Below are positions 18,368 through 27,260 of a stretch of DNA of 64,000 nucleotides, one piece after another. The position numbers and the translations under genes were made by a program. The DNA is from a bacterium (GTDB lineage: Bacteria; Pseudomonadota; Alphaproteobacteria; Sphingomonadales; Sphingomonadaceae): the NCBI GenBank assembly GCA_030824575.1, contig JAVBXL010000042.1, forward strand, positions 45,970 to 109,969. The letters run 5' to 3'. The notes beneath the pieces are model-generated. The model ran no database searches. It was not told the DNA's origin and saw only the letters and a program-made list of their open reading frames with translations. Numbering within the stretch: position 1 is the first letter of the stretch; each line of letters begins with the position of its first letter.

Positions 18368-19024
18368 ATGGCGATCGCGGAACTCACTCTTTCCAGCAAG
18401 AATTATTCCTCCTGGTCGCTCCGCGGCTGGCTTTTGTGCCGACTCGCTGGGTTGCGGGTGGTGGAAAAGACGATTGCGCTCGACGATCCCGAAAATCGCG
18501 CCGAACTGTTGCTCCTGTCCCCCTCCGTGCTGGTGCCCCGCCTGACGCATGAGGGCGCCAGCGTCTGGGACACGCTGGCGATCGCGGAATATCTGCACGA
18601 ACTCTATCCCAATGTCGGCATGTATCCGGCCGATCGAATCGCCCGCGCCCATTGCCGGTCGGTGTCGGGGGAAATCCATTCGGGCTTCGCCAATCTGCGC
18701 TCCGCCCTGCCGATGAACCTCAAGGTGCGCCACGCGCGCTTCCCGATCTTTTCCGGTGCCAAGCCCGATATCGAACGGATCGAAACGATCTGGGCCGAAT
18801 GTCTGGACAGCTATGGCGGCCCCTGGCTGTTCGGCAAGGAACCCACCGTCGCAGACGCCATGTTCGCACCGGTGGCCCAGCGTTTCCTGACCTATGCCGT
18901 CCCCCTGTCCGCCCCATCCGCCGCCTATTGCCAGACCATCAACGGCTGGCCGCTGATGCGCGAATGGATCGACGATGCGCGCAACGAACCGGAAGAGATG
19001 GTCGAACTGGAAATCGAGTTCTGA
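18368..19024 (+). CDS. Glutathione S-transferase family protein
   Basis: A 218-aa cytoplasmic GST. The N-terminal thioredoxin fold begins AIAELTLSSKNYSSWSLRGW, the catalytic Ser region of a common proteobacterial GST group, and continues to VLVPRLTHEGASVWDTLAIAEYL with the cis-Pro and the Ser/Asp glutathione contacts (about residue 57). The all-helical C-terminal half has FGKEPTVADAMFAPVAQRFLTY with the N-capping motif. An AGGAGGG stands upstream of the ATG. The substrate is not predictable. Confidence 0.9.
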   Translation: MAIAELTLSSKNYSSWSLRGWLLCRLAGLRVVEKTIALDDPENRAELLLLSPSVLVPRLTHEGASVWDTLAIAEYLHELYPNVGMYPADRIARAHCRSVSGEIHSGFANLRSALPMNLKVRHARFPIFSGAKPDIERIETIWAECLDSYGGPWLFGKEPTVADAMFAPVAQRFLTYAVPLSAPSAAYCQTINGWPLMREWIDDARNEPEEMVELEIEF

Positions 19025-19065
19025 ACGCCCTTTCGCCCATCGCCGCAGCGGTTTAGACCGGCGGG

Positions 19066-20718
19066 ATGATTATACGCCTCCTCGCTTTGGCCCTCGGCCT
19101 CGCCACCCTTTCCCTCCCCGCTTATGCCCAGACGGACCCCAAGCGCCTGGAACAATCGGTCCGCACGCTGGCGTCCGACCTGTTCCAGGGTCGCGCGCCC
19201 GGCACCGTGGGAGAGGAGCGGACGATCGGTTATATCGTCGCCCGCTTCGAACAACTCGGGCTGGAACCGGGCGGTCCCGACGGCCAGTGGGTGCAGACCG
19301 TGCCGCTGCTCCACACCCGCCTTGGCCAGTCGGAGACCCTTTCCGTCGCGCAAAACGGAGCCGCAACCCCCTGGACCTTCGGCCGCCAAGTCTATCTCTC
19401 CACCCTCCAGCCCAAGGACAAGGTCGGCGTCGCCGCCGCGCCGCTGGTGTTCGTGGGCTATGGCGTCTCCGCCCCCGAACGCGGCTGGGATGATTTCAAG
19501 GGCATGGACCTGAAGGGCAAGATCGCCGTCTTCCTCATCAACGACCCGGATTTCGAAGCAGCCAAGGGCGAAGATTCGTTCGGCAAATTCGGCGGCAAGA
19601 CCATGACCTATTATGGCCGCTGGACCTATAAGTTCGAGGAAGCTGCCCGCCACGGCGCGATCGGCGCGCTGATCGTCCACGACACGCCGGGCGCGGGCTA
19701 TGGCTGGAACGTCGTCACCAGCCCCGCTGGCGAAAATTACGATCTGGTCCGCGCGCCGGACAAACTGACCAGCCTTCAGGTGCAAGGCTGGGTCGAGGGC
19801 GAGGCCGCCAAAACGCTGTTCGCCGGCGCGGGCCTTGATCTCGCCGCGCTGCGCAAGCAGGCCCGCTCGGCCAAATTCAAGCCGGTAGAACTAAAAGGCG
19901 CGACCTTCTCCGCCGCCTTCCCGGTGACGCAGGAAGTGGTGCAGAGCGCCAACGTCCTCGCGCGCATCCCCGGTGCCAAGCGCCCGGACGAAACCCTGAT
20001 GTATGGCGCGCATTGGGATGCCTATGGCAAGGGCGCGCCCGATGCGCAGGGCCGCATTTACCGCGCCGGCGCCAATGACGACGCGCTCGGCATGGCTGGC
20101 CTGTTCGAGATCGCCCGCGCCTTCAAGGCCGCCCCTGCCCCCGACCGCTCGATCGTTTTCGCCGCCTGGACCGCGGAGGAGCGCGGGCTGCTAGGGTCCG
20201 AACATTATGCCCAGAATCCGGTCTATCCGATCGACAAGACCGTCGCCAACCTCAACATCGACGTGCTCCAGACCGCGGGCAAGGCAAAGGACGTGATCCT
20301 GATCGGCAAGGGGCAGAACAGCCTGGAGGATGATCTGGCGACGTTCGCGGCAAAGCAGGGCCGCGTCATTACGCAGGAAAGCCTTCCCGAACGCGGGCTC
20401 TTCTACCGCGCCGACCATTTCTCCATGGCCAAGCGCGGCGTGCCCGTCCTGCTGATGATGGGCCTGGCGGGCGCATCCGACCTGGTCGAGGGCGGCCGCC
20501 CTGCGGGCCAGGCGTGGATCGATGCCTATACCGGCACATGCTATCACCAGGCCTGCGACGCCTGGGGGCCGGACTGGCAACTGGACGGCGCGGCCCAGGA
20601 TATCGACCTGATGCGCGACATCGGCCGCGACCTGGCCAACTCGACCCGCTGGCCGGAGTGGAAAGCCGGTTCGGAATTCAAGGCCATCCGCGACAAGAGC
20701 GCCGCGATAAGGCAGTAA
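19066..20718 (+). CDS. Secreted M28 family zinc aminopeptidase with PA domain
   Basis: A 550-aa exported peptidase. Residues 1–21 are a signal peptide ending AYA-Q. A PA-like insert spans roughly residues 120–240. The two-zinc site is visible as MYGAHWDAYG (His, Asp), GANDDALGMAGL (Asp), WTAEERGLLGSEHY (catalytic Glu then ligand Glu), NLNIDVLQ (Asp) and YRADHFSMAKRGVPVLL (His). All ligands are present. It starts 41 bases after the GST stop and converges with GH27, with a palindrome between the stops. Confidence 0.92.
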   Translation: MIIRLLALALGLATLSLPAYAQTDPKRLEQSVRTLASDLFQGRAPGTVGEERTIGYIVARFEQLGLEPGGPDGQWVQTVPLLHTRLGQSETLSVAQNGAATPWTFGRQVYLSTLQPKDKVGVAAAPLVFVGYGVSAPERGWDDFKGMDLKGKIAVFLINDPDFEAAKGEDSFGKFGGKTMTYYGRWTYKFEEAARHGAIGALIVHDTPGAGYGWNVVTSPAGENYDLVRAPDKLTSLQVQGWVEGEAAKTLFAGAGLDLAALRKQARSAKFKPVELKGATFSAAFPVTQEVVQSANVLARIPGAKRPDETLMYGAHWDAYGKGAPDAQGRIYRAGANDDALGMAGLFEIARAFKAAPAPDRSIVFAAWTAEERGLLGSEHYAQNPVYPIDKTVANLNIDVLQTAGKAKDVILIGKGQNSLEDDLATFAAKQGRVITQESLPERGLFYRADHFSMAKRGVPVLLMMGLAGASDLVEGGRPAGQAWIDAYTGTCYHQACDAWGPDWQLDGAAQDIDLMRDIGRDLANSTRWPEWKAGSEFKAIRDKSAAIRQ

Positions 20719-20722
20719 ATCT

Positions 20723-20796
20723 CCGTTCGTTTCGAGCGTAGTCGAGAAACGCTGGCGCAGCGCTATCCGCTTCTCGACTGCGCTCGAAGCGAACGG
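20723..20796. repeat. Palindromic element, second subtype (TTTCGAG...CTCGAAGC)
   Basis: The arms are CCGTTCGTTTCGAGCGTAGT and ACTGCGCTCGAAGCGAACGG with inner CGAGAAACG/CTTCTCG, 74 bases. It lies exactly between the stops of the convergent M28 and GH27 genes, where it could act as a bidirectional terminator-like hairpin. A close copy is at 30414. Confidence 0.85.
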
Positions 20797-20800
20797 GACG

Positions 20801-22159
20801 TTAGCTCAGTCTATAGAGCGCAGCACCATGCGGCGGCAGCATCGCGCCAATCCGCGCCGCCTGCTGCCCCAGCGCCCTGCCCGCCCACAGGTCGCGCACC
20901 GCAACCGGCCCGCTGATCCCCAGATCGCGTAGCCTGATCCCGACCTCGCGCGCCTTGTCGCCGGTGTTGAACAGCGCGACATAGCGGTCCTTGCCGCCCT
21001 GTGCGACTGCGGACCAGACGCGCACGCCATCCTCCACGAAATGCGGGCAGTTGCCCTGGCTCGCCTGGTTGACCGCCAGCACCTCGCGATTGGTCAGCAA
21101 CGCCAGCGTCGCCGCATCCAGATGCCGCAGGTCACCGCCCATGATGAGCGGCGACCGCGCGATCGCCCACAGCGTCATCAGCGTCTTCTGCTCGTCGGGG
21201 GTGAAGCGCGTATCCCGCTCCCCCAGCGCAAGCCGCCCCAGCGGCAGCATGTCGGCGTCCGGCCATGACCCCGGCCCGCGCCATGGCGTCCAATTCTCCA
21301 GCCGGGTGAACTGCGCCTCCAGCATCGCCCAATCGTCCCAGAAATCGTCGGAGATACGCCACATCTGCGCATATTTGCGGACATGATCGCCCCGGATCAC
21401 CGGCGTCTCGCCCGGCGACAGGCTCAGCATGATCGGCCGCCCCGTCGCCATAATCGCCTTGTGCGCTGCCTCGATCTCCGGCGCATGGGCGTCATAGGGA
21501 CGGCTCATATCGTCCATCTTGACGAAATCCACGCCCCAATCGGCATAGAGACGGAAGATGCTGTCATAATAGGCCTGTGCGGCCGGCCGCGTCATATCGA
21601 CGCCAACCATGTCCGGGTTCCACGAACAGATGCTCGCTGTGTCTGCCACATCTTTTGCGCGATATTGCGTGCCCAGGATCGGCAGGTTCGCCTCCACCGC
21701 CGCGCGCGGGATGCCGCGCATGACGTGGATGCCGAATTGCATGCCAAGGTCATGCACCGCCTTTGCCAGCGGCGCGAAGCCATTGCCCCCGGCGCTCGAC
21801 GGAAACCGATTGGGTGCCGGGATCATCCGGCCATAAGCATCCATGGCCGGCTTGGGCCTGGCATTATAGGTATAGCTCGACGCTTCCGGCTCATACCATT
21901 GGATATCCACGGTGAAGATGTCGTAGCCGAACGGCAGTAGCTTTTCCGCCATGATGGCGGCCGTCTCGCGCGCCTGGGCTTCAGTGATGGTCGTGGCGAA
22001 GCTGTTCCAGCTATTCCATCCCATCGGCGGCCGCGGCGCAAGCACGGGCTTACCCGGCTCGGCCGCACCCGCTGCCCGCGCGACGCTTACCGCCGCCATC
22101 CCCACCATGCCGGCCGCGAACAGATCGCGGCGGCTCGTTTCCAATGTCATCCTCTTCAT
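20801..22159 (-). CDS. GH27-type alpha-galactosidase family hydrolase
   Basis: A 452-aa exported glycoside hydrolase of clan GH-D. It opens with a Tat-type leader: SRRDLFAAG then a hydrophobic Ala/Val-rich stretch and AGAAEP. The catalytic barrel starts APRPPMGWNSWNSFATTITE. The nucleophile Asp is in DFVKMDDMSRP (about residue 216), and the acid/base Asp is probably in WRISDDFWDDW. The C-terminal all-beta domain ends GAALYRLS. Tat export suggests folding before secretion. Specificity (alpha-galactoside or alpha-N-acetylgalactosaminide) cannot be fixed. It is close to a GH92 gene that would complement glycan breakdown. Confidence 0.9.
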   Translation of the reverse strand: MKRMTLETSRRDLFAAGMVGMAAVSVARAAGAAEPGKPVLAPRPPMGWNSWNSFATTITEAQARETAAIMAEKLLPFGYDIFTVDIQWYEPEASSYTYNARPKPAMDAYGRMIPAPNRFPSSAGGNGFAPLAKAVHDLGMQFGIHVMRGIPRAAVEANLPILGTQYRAKDVADTASICSWNPDMVGVDMTRPAAQAYYDSIFRLYADWGVDFVKMDDMSRPYDAHAPEIEAAHKAIMATGRPIMLSLSPGETPVIRGDHVRKYAQMWRISDDFWDDWAMLEAQFTRLENWTPWRGPGSWPDADMLPLGRLALGERDTRFTPDEQKTLMTLWAIARSPLIMGGDLRHLDAATLALLTNREVLAVNQASQGNCPHFVEDGVRVWSAVAQGGKDRYVALFNTGDKAREVGIRLRDLGISGPVAVRDLWAGRALGQQAARIGAMLPPHGAALYRLS

Positions 22160-22202
22160 TTGTCGGAGTTAATAGAAAGGCCGTAGCAAGATCAAGCCGC
22201 AA

Positions 22203-22904
22203 CTAGATCCTTATCCCCGACAGCCATTCGCCGATCATCGCCCGGCCCGCCGCCACCGCAATCGGGCCATGCAAGCCATGATCCTCCCGCAGCGCAATCC
22301 CGCATTGTTGCGCCACGTCCAGATCGGCCCAGAAATGGGTCAGCCAATCCTCGAACCGCGGGTCTTCGCCCATCTCCGCATGAAATTGCAGCGCCAGCAG
22401 GTTGGGACCGCGCCGGAACGCCTGATGCGCATATCTGGCGGTCGACGCCAGCAACTCGACATCGTCGGGCAGGTCGAACGTGTCGCTATGCCAATGCAAC
22501 ACCGGCACATCCACCAGATGCCGCAGCGGCGACGCCGCGCCCGCGCTATTCACGCTGACCGGCGCAAAGCCCAGTTCCATATGGCCACCGGGATAGACCG
22601 GCGCGCCCAGCGCCGCCGCGATCATCTGACTGCCCAGGCACACGCCCAGCGTCGGCCGATCGGCCGCCAACCGCGCGGCCAGCTTGTCGATCTGCATCGG
22701 TATCCATGGATGGACGTCCGTTTCATACACCCCCATTGGCCCACCCATCATGATCAGCAGGTCTGGATCGCACAGGTTCACGTCCGCAAAATCGGGGCTG
22801 GCGACATCGATCCGGTCGATATGATAGCCGGCCGCTTCGATCGGCTGCAAATAGCCTGCGGCGCCTTCGCGCGGCACATGTCGGACGATCAATGCTCTCT
22901 TCAT
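22203..22904 (-). CDS. Class I glutamine amidotransferase-like protein
   Basis: A 233-aa stand-alone GATase domain. The nucleophile elbow is GVCLGSQMIAAALG (Cys about residue 89), the oxyanion strand is LIMMGGPMGVYE, and the His–Glu pair is in LALQFHAEMGED. The HWHSDTFDLP segment matches the GMP-synthase-like amidotransferase group often annotated as a stress or glutamine-hydrolysing protein. It has no synthase domain and no obvious partner nearby. The ATG at 22904 was used. The acceptor substrate is unknown. Confidence 0.88.
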   Translation of the reverse strand: MKRALIVRHVPREGAAGYLQPIEAAGYHIDRIDVASPDFADVNLCDPDLLIMMGGPMGVYETDVHPWIPMQIDKLAARLAADRPTLGVCLGSQMIAAALGAPVYPGGHMELGFAPVSVNSAGAASPLRHLVDVPVLHWHSDTFDLPDDVELLASTARYAHQAFRRGPNLLALQFHAEMGEDPRFEDWLTHFWADLDVAQQCGIALREDHGLHGPIAVAAGRAMIGEWLSGIRI

Positions 22905-23016
22905 GATCCCCTGTGCTAACCAGCCCTGCGGCTGGACGCCAGCCCAGCCTTTCTTGGGCAGGGAAAATTGCGGCTATCGGCTTGGCCGCGCGCATCAGCC
23001 GTGATTTAACCCGGTC

Positions 23017-25335
23017 ATGAACCTGACCCGCCTCGCCCGCCCACTCCTCCTCGCCAGCCTGATCGTCAGCTCCGCCCTCCCGGCCCAGACGCCCGCGTCG
23101 CCTGTAGACGCCGTCGATCCTTTCATCGGCACATCGGGAGAAGGCCACAGCTTCCCTGGCGCGGTCGCGCCCTTCGGCATGGTCCAGCTATCGCCCGACA
23201 CCCATGTCGGCGCGGCGCGGCAAACCTATAATTGGGCGGCGGGCTATCGCCATGAAGACCCGACTATCCTGGGCTTCTCCCACACCCATTTCTCGGGCGC
23301 CGGGCACAGCGACCTGGGCGATTTTCTGGTGATGCCGGTAAGCGGCGACACGGTGCCGCTGGAGCCGGGCACGGCCGACACGCCCGGCTATCGATCGCGC
23401 AAGGCGGACGAGATCGCATCGCCCGGCTATTATGCCGTCACCCTGACCGATCCGGGCGTGCGTGCGGAAGTGACGGCGGGAACGCGCGTCGGCGTCCACC
23501 GCTATACCTTCCCGGCGGGCAAGGCGGCGCATCTGGTGCTGGACCTGCGCTCCATCATCTACGACTATCCCGGCAAGATCCTCTGGTCCTCTGTCCGCAT
23601 CCGGCCCGATGGCACAATCACCGGCTCGCGCGAGATACGCGGATGGGCGACGCCCCGCCGCCTCTTCTTCGCGATCCGCTTTTCGGCTCCGCTGACCGGC
23701 CATCAGTTCGTCACCACCGAGAAGGATATCCTCTACAAGGGCTTCAAGGGGCCTGGCCGTGGCCCTGAAACCCTCGATTCCCTGTCGGGCCGGGCGATCG
23801 TCGCGCAACTCGGTTTCGGCGCGCTGGCCAAGCCACTGGAGGTGAAGGTCGCGCTGTCAGGCGTGGACGAGGATGGCGCGATCGCCAACCTGGCCAGCGA
23901 GCCGGGCGATTTCGACGCGGTCCGGGCCAAGACCCGCGCCGCCTGGGCCGATGCACTGGGCGCGGTGCAGATCGCCGCGCCCGACGCGATGCGCACCAAT
24001 GTCTATACCGCCCTCTATCACAGCCTGATGGCGCCCAGCATCTGGGGCGACGCCGACGGGCGCTGGCGCGGGCCGGACGACCAGGTGCATGGCCCGTCGG
24101 GGTTCACCATGCACTCCACTTTCTCGCTATGGGATACGTTCCGCGCCGAACATCCGCTGCTGACCCTGATCCAGCCCGACGCGAAAAATGCCGACTTCGT
24201 GAACAGCCTGATCGCCAGCCAGAAGACCAGCCCGTTCGGCATCCTGCCAGTCTGGCAATTTGCGGGCAAGGAAACCTGGACCATGATCGGCTATCATGCC
24301 GTGCCGGTGATCGCCGACGCCTGCCTCAAAGGCATCAGGGGCATCGACTGCGCCGCCGCGCTCAAGGCGATGGTCGCCAGCGCCGACTATGCGCCCTATG
24401 GGGGCCTCAGCGACTATATGAAACTGGGTTATGTGCCGATCGACCGGGAGCCGGAGGCGGCATCCAAGACGGTCGAATATGCCTATGACGACTGGACCAT
24501 CGCCCGGCTGGCGCGCCAATTGGGCGATGCGGCGACGGCGCAGCGGTTCGAGAAGCGCGCTGCAAACTGGCGCAACAGCTTCGACGCGAAGACCGGTTTC
24601 CTGCGCGCGCGCAACGCGGACGGCACGTTCCGCACCCCGTTCGATCCGACCGCGATCAACTATGGCAGCGACTATACGGAAGGGAATGCCTGGCAATATA
24701 GCTGGTTCATGCCGCACGACCAGGGCGGCCTGTTCCGCCTGCTGGGCGGCGACGCCAAGGCGGTCGCCAAACTCGACGCCATGTTCGACTATGACAATAG
24801 CAAGATCGACTATAGCCATGCCGAGGATATATCCGGCCTGATCGGCCAATATATCCATGGCAACGAACCCAGCCACCATGTCGCCTATCTCTATGATTAT
24901 GCAGGCCAACCCTGGCGCACGCAGGAGCGGCTGAAGCAGATCGTCGAGAGCCAGTATAAGCCAACGCCCGATGGCCTTGCGGGTAACGACGACCTAGGCC
25001 AGATGTCCGCTTGGCTGGTGTTCACCGCGCTGGGCTTCTACCCGGTCGCGCCGGGCAGCGGCGAATATGTGATCGGCCGCCCGTTCGTGGAGCGGGCGGA
25101 GATGCGCGTGGGCGACAAGCGGTTCATAATGGTGGCCGACGGCCTCTCGGACGCCAACCGCTATGTCGGCAAGGTGACGCTGAACGGCAAGCCACTGGAG
25201 CGCAGCTTCATTACCGACGCGGAAACCCGGGCTGGCGGCGAGCTACGCTTCACCATGCAGGCTACCGCGAACAGGACATGGGCGACCGGCGTGAAGGCCC
25301 GGCCCTATTCGATGACGGGTTATGGCAAACGCTAA
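23017..25335 (+). CDS. GH92 family alpha-mannosidase-like hydrolase
   Basis: A 772-aa secreted calcium-dependent exo-alpha-mannosidase family protein. Residues 1–23 are a signal peptide (hydrophobic LLLASLIVSSALPA-Q). The N-terminal GH92 hallmark is VDPFIGTSGEGHSFPGAVAPFGMVQLSPDT at about 30–60, then TILGFSHTHFSGAGHSDLGD. The catalytic alpha-barrel has SLWDTFRAEHPLLTL, EGNAWQYSWFMPHDQGGLF and GLAGNDDLGQMSAWLVFTALGFYPVAPGSGEY, all conserved. The length is normal. GH27 is encoded two genes away, and together they suggest uptake of mannose- and galactose-containing glycans, although no polysaccharide-utilisation transporter is present. Confidence 0.93.
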   Translation: MNLTRLARPLLLASLIVSSALPAQTPASPVDAVDPFIGTSGEGHSFPGAVAPFGMVQLSPDTHVGAARQTYNWAAGYRHEDPTILGFSHTHFSGAGHSDLGDFLVMPVSGDTVPLEPGTADTPGYRSRKADEIASPGYYAVTLTDPGVRAEVTAGTRVGVHRYTFPAGKAAHLVLDLRSIIYDYPGKILWSSVRIRPDGTITGSREIRGWATPRRLFFAIRFSAPLTGHQFVTTEKDILYKGFKGPGRGPETLDSLSGRAIVAQLGFGALAKPLEVKVALSGVDEDGAIANLASEPGDFDAVRAKTRAAWADALGAVQIAAPDAMRTNVYTALYHSLMAPSIWGDADGRWRGPDDQVHGPSGFTMHSTFSLWDTFRAEHPLLTLIQPDAKNADFVNSLIASQKTSPFGILPVWQFAGKETWTMIGYHAVPVIADACLKGIRGIDCAAALKAMVASADYAPYGGLSDYMKLGYVPIDREPEAASKTVEYAYDDWTIARLARQLGDAATAQRFEKRAANWRNSFDAKTGFLRARNADGTFRTPFDPTAINYGSDYTEGNAWQYSWFMPHDQGGLFRLLGGDAKAVAKLDAMFDYDNSKIDYSHAEDISGLIGQYIHGNEPSHHVAYLYDYAGQPWRTQERLKQIVESQYKPTPDGLAGNDDLGQMSAWLVFTALGFYPVAPGSGEYVIGRPFVERAEMRVGDKRFIMVADGLSDANRYVGKVTLNGKPLERSFITDAETRAGGELRFTMQATANRTWATGVKARPYSMTGYGKR

Positions 25336-25347
25336 CACGCGCGCCGG

Positions 25348-25749
25348 TCAGTTACCCCTATAGGTGCTGTAGCCATAGGGGCTGAGCACGATCGGCACAT
25401 GGACATGGCGGGTCGGATCGGCGACGCGAAAGACGATGGTGATTTCTGGGAAAAACGCCGAATGCGTGGGCTTGCTCATGTCCGACATGTCAAAGCTCAG
25501 CCGGTAAAGCCCTTCTTCCGCCTGGAGATTGTCACCGAAGGCGCGGACCCGGCCATTGTCGTCGGTCATCGCGCTCGCCAGCATCTTCCAAGTGCCATCG
25601 GCCTGCCGGCGCGATAGCGTAACCGGCAGACCGGCACCGCCTTCGCCGCGGACGAGGTCGAGAACATGGGTGGATATGGTTTCGGCGCGGGCGACAACCG
25701 GCGTCAGCGTCAACAGGCCCGCCATGGCCAGAGCGACAATTTTCAGCAT
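25348..25749 (-). CDS. Periplasmic 5-hydroxyisourate hydrolase (transthyretin-like)
   Basis: A 133-aa member of the transthyretin-related family that hydrolyses 5-hydroxyisourate in urate breakdown. Residues 1–22 are a signal peptide ending ARA, so the enzyme is exported. The mature part begins ETISTHVLDLVRGEGGAGLPVTL with the first active-site His and Arg; HVHVPIVLSPYGYSTYRG carries the second His. The C-terminal tetrapeptide is YRGN where the family usually ends YRGS, an unusual change in a conserved active-site tail. The ATG at 25749 was chosen because the longer open frame upstream runs into the cyclase gene. No uricase or OHCU decarboxylase is in the window. Confidence 0.85.
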   Translation of the reverse strand: MLKIVALAMAGLLTLTPVVARAETISTHVLDLVRGEGGAGLPVTLSRRQADGTWKMLASAMTDDNGRVRAFGDNLQAEEGLYRLSFDMSDMSKPTHSAFFPEITIVFRVADPTRHVHVPIVLSPYGYSTYRGN

Positions 25750-25780
25750 CACATCATCCTCAATATTGGAGGACGGACCG

Positions 25781-26455
25781 TTACATCCGCGCTTCGACAT
25801 GGGCAAATGCCCGCACCGGAAACGTCCCCATCCCAACCACCTTGGGCGGCACGGCGGTAAAGCTGAAGCCATCCTCCGGCAACACGCCCATATTGGTCAT
25901 ATGTTCGCAGATCAGCACGCCTGCGCCCAGTAGTTCGGCATGGACCGGGCGACCGGTGCCGGGCCGCGTATCGTCGATATTATGGCTGTCGATCCCGACC
26001 AATTTCGCGCCGCGCTCGACCAGCAGCCGCGCCGCCGCCTCCGTCAAAAACGGATGCTCCTCGAAATAGGCCGGTGTGCGCCAGTGGCGGTCCCAACCGG
26101 TGTGGACCAGCACGGCGCAGCCAGCGACGTCCACCCCGTCCAGATCGGCCGCGTCCGTCGCCAGCCCCACCGTCTCGAACGGCCGCCGCACGACGATGGC
26201 GGGCAGGCTCGCGAGCCGGTCCAGCGCCAGCATCGACAGGTCGTCGCCCTCCTCGAACCGGTGAAAGGGCGCGTCGAGATAGGTGCCGGTGTTCGACACC
26301 ATGTCGATCCGCCCCATCTGGAAGGCGCTGCCATCGGCATAGTTGGCGCGCGACTGGTCGCGGGTCCAATAGTCGCAGATATGCGGCGCGGCGACGCCCT
26401 TATAGGTCTGCATCCCATGTTCGATTGCATGGCTGAGGTCGACGAAGCGGGTCAT
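25781..26455 (-). CDS. Cyclase family protein (kynurenine formamidase-like fold)
   Basis: A 224-aa member of the metal-dependent cyclase/formamidase family. It begins MTRFVDLSHAIEHGMQTYKG and has the DAPFHRFEEGDDL and GIDSHNIDD segments of the fold. In the metal site the usual HxGTHxDAPxH reads NTGTYLDAPFH, so two His ligands are replaced by Asn and Tyr; Asp, the last His and the later His remain. Such variants occur in the wider family but their activity is uncertain. The ATG at 26455 overlaps the stop of the upstream membrane-protein gene (ATGA). An open extension to 26488 was not used. Confidence 0.8.
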   Translation of the reverse strand: MTRFVDLSHAIEHGMQTYKGVAAPHICDYWTRDQSRANYADGSAFQMGRIDMVSNTGTYLDAPFHRFEEGDDLSMLALDRLASLPAIVVRRPFETVGLATDAADLDGVDVAGCAVLVHTGWDRHWRTPAYFEEHPFLTEAAARLLVERGAKLVGIDSHNIDDTRPGTGRPVHAELLGAGVLICEHMTNMGVLPEDGFSFTAVPPKVVGMGTFPVRAFAHVEARM

Positions 26456-26709
26456 GATGGGGAAATTCTCCGGCGTCCTATGCGCCATAGGGTGACGAAG
26501 CCGACGACGCTCCAGATGATGTTCAGCACCATCGATGGAAAGGCATCATGCCACCATGTATTGAGAACGAACAGCGTCGCGCCGACCGCGTTGAGCCATT
26601 GAAACGTCACCGACCCGCCGGACAATCGCCCGGTCGATACACCGACATAGGCCGCCAGCACCAGCAGCGCGCCGGTCCAGCCGATGACTTCGACCGCCAC
26701 CGCCATCAT
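26452..26709 (-). CDS. Small CBU_0592-like membrane protein
   Basis: An 85-aa protein with three hydrophobic segments: VEVIGWTGALLVLAAYVGVS, an amphipathic FQWLNAVGATLFVLNTWWHDA, and MVLNIIWSVVGFVTLWRIG. The pattern resembles the small CBU_0592-type inner-membrane family, whose function is unknown. The ATG at 26709 overlaps the stop of the upstream gene (ATGA), and its own stop overlaps the cyclase start (ATGA), so the three are tightly coupled. The longer open frame upstream is antisense-type sequence inside the neighbouring gene. Confidence 0.75.
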   Translation of the reverse strand: MMAVAVEVIGWTGALLVLAAYVGVSTGRLSGGSVTFQWLNAVGATLFVLNTWWHDAFPSMVLNIIWSVVGFVTLWRIGRRRISPS

Positions 26710-27182
26710 TCGCCGCAATCCAGCGCCACGGTCACTTTCTTGACCTGTCGGCCCAGCTTGGCCTCGATCGTCAACTTGCCTGCGCATGTCGCATTGTTGA
26801 TCCATAGCGCCGTCGCCACGCTGCCTTCATAAGGGACCAATATGCCAGTCACGCTGCGGGAACCGAGCAGCTTGCCTGCGGCATTGCGCGCGGTGATGAC
26901 CAGCGGGATTTCGGTCAGGAAACCGTCTGCGCCATGGCCCTTTACCCGCACCGTCACCAACAGATCCTGCGCCGCCTCTTTGGCCTCCCCCTCGCCGATC
27001 ACGGTGTTCCAGCCGGAAAAATTGCTGGGCGGCGACGCGATATTGCCCGACAGCGTGCCCGACAATTCGTAGAAAAGCTGCGCGCGGATGCTATCGATGC
27101 TTGCCTGGGGCGGCGGCGGGTCTGTCGGGGTTGCCCCGGCCAGCAAAAACAGGGCGGCGGCCAGGCCCATAGTCGCGAACAT
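26706..27182 (-). CDS. Exported protein of unknown function
   Basis: A 158-aa protein that I do not recognise. The ATG at 27182 has GGGGGAG 7 bases upstream and opens MFATMGLAAALFLLAGATPTD, a signal peptide; a lipobox is absent. The mature part is a predicted beta-rich domain with alternating hydrophobics (LLVTVRVKG, EIPLVITARNAAGKLLGSRSVTG) and a C-terminal CAGKLTIEAKLGRQVKKVTVALDCGE whose two Cys could form a disulfide. It is the first gene of the operon leading into the small membrane protein and the cyclase. Confidence 0.65.
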   Translation of the reverse strand: MFATMGLAAALFLLAGATPTDPPPPQASIDSIRAQLFYELSGTLSGNIASPPSNFSGWNTVIGEGEAKEAAQDLLVTVRVKGHGADGFLTEIPLVITARNAAGKLLGSRSVTGILVPYEGSVATALWINNATCAGKLTIEAKLGRQVKKVTVALDCGE

Positions 27183-27201
27183 GGCAACACTCCCCCACAA
27201 G

Positions 27202-27233
27202 AAAAGAGCGCCCTCCTCACGGAGAGCGCCCTC
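27202..27233 (-). terminator. Rho-independent terminator after acnA
   Basis: The minus strand reads GGGCGCTCTCC, GTGA, GGAGGGCGCTC, then TTTTCTT: a stem of about 11 positions with one or two mismatches and a short U tract. It lies about 30 bases past the acnA stop and just upstream of the next minus-strand gene. Confidence 0.75.
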
Positions 27234-27260
27234 ACACTCTTACGACAGCGCGTCAGCCGA

